From the NCBI RefSeq assembly GCF_003350375.1, contig NZ_QQAR01000013.1:1-64000 (forward strand): DNA of 64,000 nt. The letters are read 5' to 3'. A program made the translations under genes and the position numbers. Below the pieces are notes generated by a model. The model was given only the letters and a program-made list of their open reading frames with translations. It was not told the origin of the DNA and made no database searches. Shown one piece after another: positions 35,245 to 41,348 of the stretch; within the stretch, counting starts at the first letter, position 1, and each line of letters opens with the position of its first letter. This stretch comes from Flavobacterium sp. AG291. Lineage in GTDB: Bacteria; Bacteroidota; Bacteroidia; Flavobacteriales; Flavobacteriaceae.

Positions 35245-35856
35245 TTATGGTGTATTTGTAACTATGGTTCTGAATGTCAGGTTTATTCGCGGATGCTTGA
35301 TTTTAGTGGAAGGAGGCAATCTGTGCAACCAATTTGTCTGGGTTTCGCCCTTCATAACTAAAAGACTTCCGTTATCTAAAATTGTGTCTATTTTCTGACT
35401 GGTTTCCTTATGCTTGAAACTGAATTTTCTTACAGCGCCAAAACTTAAAGAGCCAATTACCGTATTCTTCCCTAAACTTTTTTCATCATCGCTATGCCAG
35501 GCCATACCTTCGTCGCCATCATGGTACAGGTTTAAAAGGCAGGAATTGAACTTGCTACCACATGTTTTTTCAGTTAAATCTTTAAGTTCCATCAGAGCTT
35601 TTGTCCAGGGTAATGCTGTCTTTGTAGTGCCTGAATAGGTGTAGCTGTAATTTTCATTACCATACCACGCCACTTTTCGTTTGGTTATTATCCTTTTGCC
35701 AAAAATTATAGCTTCGTCATTTTGCCAGGCGATCTCGTTCAGTAAAATATCATAATAATGCCAGGCTTCGCTTTCGCTAAGTATATGGCCATAGTATATT
35801 ACCTCACCATCATAGGGGAGAAGGTTAGTTTCATTATTGTTGTTAAACAAATCCAT
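35245..35856 (-). CDS. alkB: AlkB-type alpha-ketoglutarate-dependent dioxygenase
   Basis: A 203-residue Fe(II)/2OG dioxygenase that reverses 1-methyladenine and 3-methylcytosine in DNA or RNA. The fold is shown by FNSCLLNLYHDGDEGMAWHSDDE (iron-binding His and Asp in HSD), a second His in NWLHRLPP, and the 2OG-binding Arg in RINLTFR. It overlaps the Ada-type zinc protein gene by 14 bases and ends the alkylation operon. Confidence 0.92.
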   Translation of the reverse strand: MDLFNNNNETNLLPYDGEVIYYGHILSESEAWHYYDILLNEIAWQNDEAIIFGKRIITKRKVAWYGNENYSYTYSGTTKTALPWTKALMELKDLTEKTCGSKFNSCLLNLYHDGDEGMAWHSDDEKSLGKNTVIGSLSFGAVRKFSFKHKETSQKIDTILDNGSLLVMKGETQTNWLHRLPPSTKIKHPRINLTFRTIVTNTP

Positions 35857-36094
35857 TTTCCTTTTTCCAGATTTTATATTCTTCTTTCATGCAATGTCCG
35901 CAGGGACGATAACCAAAAAACTTAGCTTCTTCTGATGTAGTAAAAAATACCCGGTTATCTGTTTTCATCCTTTTGCCAGATACGCAGTTTAATTTTCCGA
36001 ATATTTTTAGCTTTTTATTTCCTCCAAAGATAAGTACTCGGACTTTAATTAATGCTCTAAGCTCTTCCGGTAATAATTGTTTGTGGGCAATCAT
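35843..36094 (-). CDS. stand-alone Ada-type metal-binding domain protein
   Basis: An 83-residue protein matching the N-terminal zinc/methyl-acceptor domain of Ada. It has a Cys at 37 (LNCVSGKRM), aligned with the Ada methyl-acceptor Cys38, and the pair Cys65/Cys68 in YRPCGHC, aligned with Cys69/Cys72. The fourth ligand (Ada Cys42) is Lys41 here. It overlaps the preceding 2OG-oxygenase gene by four bases (ATGA). It is probably part of the alkylation response, but whether it accepts methyl groups is unknown. Confidence 0.85.
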   Translation of the reverse strand: MIAHKQLLPEELRALIKVRVLIFGGNKKLKIFGKLNCVSGKRMKTDNRVFFTTSEEAKFFGYRPCGHCMKEEYKIWKKENGFV

Positions 36095-36801
36095 GTTACA
36101 GCATCGTGAAATATAATTCCCATAGCCATGCGTTTGCCGCTTTGTACCTCACTAACGCCGTGTCTCATAGCGGCACGGTAATACCCTTTACTGCTTTTTG
36201 CAGGCCTGAAGTTTGTGGTAAATATAAGCATATCACCTTTGTTAGGTTTTAATACTATAGCTTTAGATTGTGCTTTGGGTACCTGTTCTGTCAGTACAAA
36301 TTCGCCTCCGGTATAATCTGTCTCAGGCTGAGTTAACATAACAACTGTCTGTAAAGGGAAATACACATCGCCATATAAATCCTGATGCAGGGTGTTAAAA
36401 CCTCCCTTACCATATTTAAGGATTAGAACAGTTGGCTTCAGCTGATTATTAGTACGGCATTGTTCATGAAGTTGTTCCAGTTGTTTTGGGAACATGGTAT
36501 TAATGTTCAGTGCTTTCATCCAGGTGTTGGCAATTGCCGAGAGATAAGGATAAATTTCCTGCCTTACACTGGCAATCACTTCCGGCAAAGGGTAAGTGAA
36601 ATATTTGTATTCGCCCAACCCAAAGCGATGACGCTCCATCACGACCGTTTTTCGGTACAGGGTTGGGTTGTTATATAAATTGGCCAGTGAATCACATTCT
36701 TCAGCAGAGAAAAATTCTGGGATTATGGCATAACCTTTATTGTTAAGGCTTTCGGCAATGCAGCTCCATTGCAACGTAGCCGTTTTTTGTTTACTATTCA
36801 T
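36091..36801 (-). CDS. 2OG-Fe(II) oxygenase family protein
   Basis: A 236-residue dioxygenase with the iron-binding HQD in TLHQDLYGDVYFP (about 136-150) and a second His in MRHGVSEV (about 212). A GGEF strand and LKPNKGDMLIF are also typical. It belongs to the AlkB operon and could be an additional alkylation-repair or protein hydroxylase enzyme; no substrate can be assigned. It starts one base after the AraC-MGMT gene. Confidence 0.83.
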   Translation of the reverse strand: MNSKQKTATLQWSCIAESLNNKGYAIIPEFFSAEECDSLANLYNNPTLYRKTVVMERHRFGLGEYKYFTYPLPEVIASVRQEIYPYLSAIANTWMKALNINTMFPKQLEQLHEQCRTNNQLKPTVLILKYGKGGFNTLHQDLYGDVYFPLQTVVMLTQPETDYTGGEFVLTEQVPKAQSKAIVLKPNKGDMLIFTTNFRPAKSSKGYYRAAMRHGVSEVQSGKRMAMGIIFHDAVT

Positions 36802-36802
36802 G

Positions 36803-37642
36803 TTATATGTCTGCTTTTGCTGATTCCCATCCTATCATAGCAGCCTTGCGGTTACTGCCCCAATGGTAGTTGCCCATAACCCCGCTGGATTGAATTACCC
36901 TGTGGCACGGAATAATATAGGCTACCGGGTTGTCACCAACAGCCGAACCCACAGCTCTTGAAGCTTTAGGCGAACCAATTATTTGTGCTATACTTCCATA
37001 AGTTATCAGGTTGCCGGTAGGGATGTTAAGTAATGCTTCCCATACCTTTAGCTGAAATGGAGTGCCTTTAAGATGTAGTTTTATAGCGTCGGCAGAAGTA
37101 CCATTTATAAAAACATTAAGCGCTTCAGCCTGAAAATTATCTGTTGTTTGGGAAAAATGAGCATTTGGGAATTTATTTTTCAATACCGAAAATGCGTTTG
37201 CTTGGTCGTCGGCGAAGGCTAAATGGCAAATTCCTTTTACTGTAGATGCAGCAAGTATAGTTCCGAACGGCGTTGCAGCATAGCTATAGTTGATACTGAG
37301 GTTTTCACCTCCATTTTTATACTCTCCCGGTGTCATACCTTCTATGTTTATGAAAAGGTCATGCAACCTGCCTGTACCCGATAATCCGGTTTGTAAAGCA
37401 GTGTCAAAGAGGGTAGACGATGTGTTTGCAAGTAGTTTCTTGGCATGCTCTATACTCAGGTATTGCAAAAACTTTTTAGGGCTAACACCGGCCCAGTCTG
37501 TAAACAGCTTTTGAAAGTGAAACTGACTCAGGTGTACTTTTTCTGCCAACTCCTCAAGGTTTGGCTGCTCTTTAAAATTATCTTTAAGATAATCTATAGC
37601 CTGTGTTATCCTTTCAAAATTTATATTACTTTGCTCTTTCAT
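36803..37642 (-). CDS. AraC-type regulator fused to methylated-DNA--protein-cysteine methyltransferase (Ada C-terminal half)
   Basis: A 279-residue protein. An AraC-type HTH pair occupies about 10-105 (LSQFHFQKLFTDWAGVSPKKF, then the second HTH with TALQTGLSGTGRLHDLF). An O6-methylguanine-DNA methyltransferase domain spans about 115-272, with the active-site PCHRVI at 245-250 (Cys246). The Ada N-terminal zinc domain is absent and is encoded separately three genes downstream. It is first in the operon, behind a promoter with a TTG -33 element and TACTTTTG -7 element spaced 20 bases apart. Confidence 0.92.
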   Translation of the reverse strand: MKEQSNINFERITQAIDYLKDNFKEQPNLEELAEKVHLSQFHFQKLFTDWAGVSPKKFLQYLSIEHAKKLLANTSSTLFDTALQTGLSGTGRLHDLFINIEGMTPGEYKNGGENLSINYSYAATPFGTILAASTVKGICHLAFADDQANAFSVLKNKFPNAHFSQTTDNFQAEALNVFINGTSADAIKLHLKGTPFQLKVWEALLNIPTGNLITYGSIAQIIGSPKASRAVGSAVGDNPVAYIIPCHRVIQSSGVMGNYHWGSNRKAAMIGWESAKADI

Positions 37643-37668
37643 GATGTATATACCTTATAGTTACAGTA

Positions 37669-37699
37669 CAAAAGTACAGGCTGCCTTTGCCGGGGACAA
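37669..37699 (-). promoter_or_regulatory. promoter of the alkylation-response operon
   Basis: The minus-strand -7 element TACTTTTG is at 37669-37676 and a TTG -33 element at 37697-37699, with 20 bases between. This is the best-spaced -33/-7 pair I found in the window. Confidence 0.65.
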
Positions 37700-37782
37700 C
37701 CCGATTCTTGTCAACTTTTAGGGAGATATGCATCAATAAATATACATAATACTGCGTTATATACAGATAACACTTTTTTGAA

Positions 37783-38085
37783 ATGAGAAGAATTGACAGT
37801 AAACATATTGCATTTCATGTGCTTGTAGCGCTCTATTTTATATGGATTATAGTTTTTAGTGTATTGATGGGTATGGCGCTTACAAATACTTATGGTGAGA
37901 TGCCTAATCCTTACCTGACAAATGTATTTGTGCAGTGGATCTATCTTAATCTTTTAATGGGGTCTGCGCTTTATATTTCTATACGGTTATTCAGAAACCG
38001 CACGCTCCTCGATAAGATAATTCTTGTTTCTTTTATACTGGAGATAATCGCTGCTGTTATAGTTGTAATGTTGATAGGAAATTAA
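37783..38085 (+). CDS. small membrane protein
   Basis: A 100-residue protein with three predicted transmembrane helices (about 9-31, 46-66, 76-98) and basic loops. No family recognised. The hairpin just downstream has its better T-tract on the other strand. Confidence 0.6.
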   Translation: MRRIDSKHIAFHVLVALYFIWIIVFSVLMGMALTNTYGEMPNPYLTNVFVQWIYLNLLMGSALYISIRLFRNRTLLDKIILVSFILEIIAAVIVVMLIGN

Positions 38086-38095
38086 AAATAAAACA

Positions 38096-38125
38096 AAACC
38101 CCGCTGCATGAAGTCAGCGGGGTTT
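38096..38125 (-). terminator. intrinsic terminator, better on the minus strand
   Basis: aaaccccgctg / cagcggggttt arms. On the plus strand the following sequence is caaaataacc, with no T-tract. On the minus strand it is ttttgttttattttt, so it looks like a terminator for a minus-strand transcript that has no annotated gene. Confidence 0.65.
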
Positions 38126-38354
38126 CAAAATAACCAATTCATAACCTAAACCTATATACTATAGATGCATAAAAAACGAAAGGTTGCGTATAGTGGTATA
38201 AATTTTTTATATTTTAGATAAAAAATGAAAGGGTATTTTGCATTAAAAATGCAGTATTGGCAATAGTTAAAAGCCAGTGTCGGTAAAAAATTATGAATGT
38301 TGTAATTAAGCATTCTGAGCTGATATTTTTTATAGATACTTGGTTCGTAATGCG

Positions 38355-38362
38355 TATATTTG
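38355..38362 (+). promoter_or_regulatory. -7 promoter element of the DUF493/DUF4290/murA operon
   Basis: TATATTTG matches TAnnTTTG, 17 bases before the ATG at 38380. Confidence 0.6.
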
Positions 38363-38379
38363 CGTTTATTTTATGACGA

Positions 38380-38664
38380 ATGGATAAGAAAAGCGAAGAA
38401 TTTTATGCAAGGCTAAAACAGGAACTTACGGATTCCACCCTGTGGCCTTCGGAATATTTATTTAAATTTATAGTGCCTTCGCTTCCGGCGAATGTTGAAA
38501 AGGTTGAAAAATCATTCGACAACATGGGTGCGGTAATAGAAACTACACAGTCTAAAACTGGAAAATATACTGCGGTATCCGTTAATGTAAGAATGGTAAG
38601 CGCACAATCGGTAATAGACAAATATATTGAGCTTTCGGGTATCGAAGGAATCATATCATTATAA
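38380..38664 (+). CDS. DUF493 family protein
   Basis: A 94-residue protein of the DUF493 (YbeD-like) family, which has an ACT-like fold. It contains the LWPSEYLFKFIVPS opening and a TGKYTAVSVNVRMVSAQSVIDKYIEL C-terminus. Function unknown. It precedes DUF4290 and murA. Confidence 0.85.
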   Translation: MDKKSEEFYARLKQELTDSTLWPSEYLFKFIVPSLPANVEKVEKSFDNMGAVIETTQSKTGKYTAVSVNVRMVSAQSVIDKYIELSGIEGIISL

Positions 38665-38679
38665 AGACCTCAAAAACAA

Positions 38680-39378
38680 ATGACGAGACATAATCCGGCA
38701 GAAGCAGTTACATTTCTTGAATATAATGCCGAAAGGCCTCATCTCATCATTCCTGAATATGGAAGACACCTGCAAAAGCTAATTGAGCAGGCGGTGGAGC
38801 TTGAAGACAGGGAAGAACGTAATAAAGCTGCTAAATATATCATTTCGGTAATGGGTAGCCTTAATCCGCATTTGCGCGATGTACCCGATTTTCAGCATAA
38901 GCTGTGGGATCAGATATTCATAATGTCTGATTTTAAGCTGGATGTTGATTCACCTTACCCAATACCTTCTAAAGAATTGCTGGCGCAAAAGCCGGACAGG
39001 CTGGAATATCCGCAAAACTTTCCTAAGTACCGCTTTTATGGCAATAACATCAAATATATGATTGATGTTGCTAATAAATGGGAAGATGGCGAAATGAAGA
39101 ATGCGCTTATCATGGTTATTGCCAACCATATGAAAAAGTCGTACCTGAGCTGGAATAAAGATACCGTGAAAGACGATGTGATTTTTGAGCATCTGTATGA
39201 ACTTTCAGGAGGCAAAATTAATCTTCAGGCTACAGAGGAAGAACTTTCTAACTCTACCGATCTGATGAGGGTAAATAAAAAACTGAGCAATAAGACTCAG
39301 TTTAATAACCCGAAACAAAAAGGGCAGCACAAGCCTAATAATGGCAAGAACAACCAGAACAAAAACCGAAAAACATAA
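38680..39378 (+). CDS. DUF4290 family protein
   Basis: A 232-residue protein of DUF4290, found in Bacteroidota next to murA. It is mostly helical, with an N-terminal LEYNAERPHLIIPEYGRHLQKLI and a basic, asparagine-rich low-complexity C-terminal tail (about 205-232) that could bind nucleic acid. Function unknown. Confidence 0.88.
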   Translation: MTRHNPAEAVTFLEYNAERPHLIIPEYGRHLQKLIEQAVELEDREERNKAAKYIISVMGSLNPHLRDVPDFQHKLWDQIFIMSDFKLDVDSPYPIPSKELLAQKPDRLEYPQNFPKYRFYGNNIKYMIDVANKWEDGEMKNALIMVIANHMKKSYLSWNKDTVKDDVIFEHLYELSGGKINLQATEEELSNSTDLMRVNKKLSNKTQFNNPKQKGQHKPNNGKNNQNKNRKT

Positions 39379-39396
39379 AATTTCTATTTTCACTGC

Positions 39397-40707
39397 ATGG
39401 GAACATTTAAAATTGAGGGAGGCGCACCGCTAAAAGGTGAAATTACGCCTCAGGGAGCTAAAAACGAAGCGTTACAGGTGCTGTGCACGGTGCTTCTTAC
39501 ACCCGAAAAAGTAACCATTAACAACATCCCCGATATTATCGACGTAAATAAGCTTATCAACTTATTGCGTAGCCTTGGGGTTAAGATAGAAAAACTGGCT
39601 CACGGCTCTTACTCTTTCCAGGCCGATGAGGTAAATCTTGCTTATCTTGAAAGCGAAGCTTTTAAGAAAGAAGGTGCAGCGCTTAGAGGATCAATCATGA
39701 TTGTAGGTCCGCTGTTGGCGCGTTTCGGAAAAGGATATATTCCTAAACCGGGCGGCGATAAAATTGGTCGCAGAAGACTTGATACACACTTTGAAGGATT
39801 TATCAATCTTGGAGCAACCTTCCGCTACAATAAAGAAGATCATTTTTATGGTGTGGAGGCTACTAAGCTAAAAGGTGCTTATATGCTATTAGATGAGGCT
39901 TCAGTAACCGGTACTGCAAACATTGTGATGGCTGCTGTACTTGCTGAGGGCAAAACTACTATATACAACGCTGCGTGTGAGCCATATCTTCAGCAGCTAT
40001 GTAACATGCTTAACAGCATGGGTGCAAAAATTACAGGAGTGGGTTCTAACCTTCTTGAAATTGAAGGTGTTGAGAAACTTGGCGGATGTGAGCACCGTAT
40101 CCTTCCGGATATGATAGAGATAGGTAGCTGGATTGGTCTTGCTGCCATGACAAGAAGTGAAATTACCATTAAAAATGTAAGTTGGGATAACCTTGGGGTA
40201 ATTCCGGGTACGTTTAGAAAGTTAGGTATTACTTTAGAGCGCAGGGGAGATGATATTTATATTCCTGCTCACACCGATGGTTATGAGATTCAAAATTATA
40301 TAGATGGCTCTATCCTTACCATTGCCGATGCTCCGTGGCCGGGCTTTACACCAGACCTTTTAAGTATCATCCTTGTGGTGGCTACTCAGGCAAGGGGAGA
40401 GGTACTTATCCACCAAAAAATGTTTGAAAGCCGTTTATTCTTTGTGGACAGGCTTATTGATATGGGGGCTAAGATCATTCTTTGCGATCCGCACAGAGCT
40501 ACCGTTATTGGTCTTGACTTTAAATCTACCCTTAAAGGTATCCTTATGTCATCACCTGATATCCGTGCCGGTATATCGCTTCTTATCGCTGCACTTTCTG
40601 CTAAAGGTACAAGTACCATTCAGAACAGCGACCAGATTGATCGTGGTTACGAAAGAATTGACGAAAGACTTCGTGCTATCGGTGCAAAAATTGAAAGATT
40701 CGACTAA
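39397..40707 (+). CDS. murA: UDP-N-acetylglucosamine 1-carboxyvinyltransferase with Asp in place of the catalytic Cys
   Basis: First committed step of peptidoglycan synthesis: transfers enolpyruvate from PEP to UDP-GlcNAc. At 436 residues it is the family length, with the two-fold enolpyruvyl-transferase repeat. Motifs include GAKNEALQVLCTVLLT (about 20-35) and PDIRAGISLLIAALSAKG. The active-site loop reads PGGDKIGRRRLD where E. coli has PGGCTIGARPVD, so Cys115 is replaced by Asp121. This substitution is known to give fosfomycin insensitivity in other bacteria. Confidence 0.95.
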   Translation: MGTFKIEGGAPLKGEITPQGAKNEALQVLCTVLLTPEKVTINNIPDIIDVNKLINLLRSLGVKIEKLAHGSYSFQADEVNLAYLESEAFKKEGAALRGSIMIVGPLLARFGKGYIPKPGGDKIGRRRLDTHFEGFINLGATFRYNKEDHFYGVEATKLKGAYMLLDEASVTGTANIVMAAVLAEGKTTIYNAACEPYLQQLCNMLNSMGAKITGVGSNLLEIEGVEKLGGCEHRILPDMIEIGSWIGLAAMTRSEITIKNVSWDNLGVIPGTFRKLGITLERRGDDIYIPAHTDGYEIQNYIDGSILTIADAPWPGFTPDLLSIILVVATQARGEVLIHQKMFESRLFFVDRLIDMGAKIILCDPHRATVIGLDFKSTLKGILMSSPDIRAGISLLIAALSAKGTSTIQNSDQIDRGYERIDERLRAIGAKIERFD

Positions 40708-40732
40708 GCGATTAGTTGTAAATTATAAAATG

Positions 40733-40758
40733 AGGCTGCAATTATGCAGCCTTTTTTT
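40733..40758 (+). terminator. intrinsic terminator
   Basis: aggctgca / tgcagcct arms and a seven-T tract, after murA. Confidence 0.88.
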
Positions 40759-40761
40759 ATG

Positions 40762-40769
40762 TAGATTTG
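40762..40769 (+). promoter_or_regulatory. -7 promoter element
   Basis: TAGATTTG matches TAnnTTTG, 18 bases before the ATG at 40788 and directly behind the murA terminator. Confidence 0.55.
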
Positions 40770-40787
40770 TAAGAAACACATTGCTAT

Positions 40788-41276
40788 ATGAGCAGAATTT
40801 TATTTTCTGAAACACAGTATTTCCGTCAATGGTGGCTCTTGGGGCTGGTTTTAGGGCTTAACGGATTTATATTATTTGGACTCGTTTCCCAGGTTTTCTT
40901 GGGACAGGTATTTGGAGACAAGCCTATGAGTAATACAGGTCTTGTTTTTGTTGCAATTTTACAAACAGCTTTTACATTATTTATACTCCTGCAGCGACTG
41001 TCGGTAAAAATTGATGAGGAAGGAGTACATGTGAGGTTTTGGCCTTATCATATGCAATGGAAATTATACCGTTGGGAGAATATTTCTTCTTGTGAAGTAA
41101 AAAAATACAATCCTGTTTCGGAATATGGTGGCTGGGGATTGCGTGCAGGAGCCTATAATGTTTCCGGGAATATGGGATTGTTATTAACTTTTAATGATGG
41201 TCGTTTCAGTCAGATGATAGGCACTAAGGAACCTGAAAAGATAAAGTTAGTACTTGAAAAATTAGGTAAAATATAG
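40788..41276 (+). CDS. two-helix membrane protein (DUF6141-like)
   Basis: A 162-residue protein with two transmembrane helices (about 15-40 and 50-68) and a soluble C-terminal PH-like domain (VKIDEEGVHVRFWPY, NISSCEVKKYNPVSEYGGWGLR). It resembles the DUF6141 family from memory; not certain. Function unknown. Confidence 0.7.
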   Translation: MSRILFSETQYFRQWWLLGLVLGLNGFILFGLVSQVFLGQVFGDKPMSNTGLVFVAILQTAFTLFILLQRLSVKIDEEGVHVRFWPYHMQWKLYRWENISSCEVKKYNPVSEYGGWGLRAGAYNVSGNMGLLLTFNDGRFSQMIGTKEPEKIKLVLEKLGKI

Positions 41277-41296
41277 TTTTTCAGGTATTATAAAAA

Positions 41297-41320
41297 AAGC
41301 TCTCCCATAAGGGAGAGCTT
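41297..41320 (-). terminator. bidirectional intrinsic terminator
   Basis: aagctctccc / gggagagctt arms. The T-tract on the minus strand ends the 884-residue T9SS gene; on the plus strand the hairpin may serve 40788. Confidence 0.85.
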
Positions 41321-41348
41321 ATCAAACCAACTAATAAAACCTATTGTA

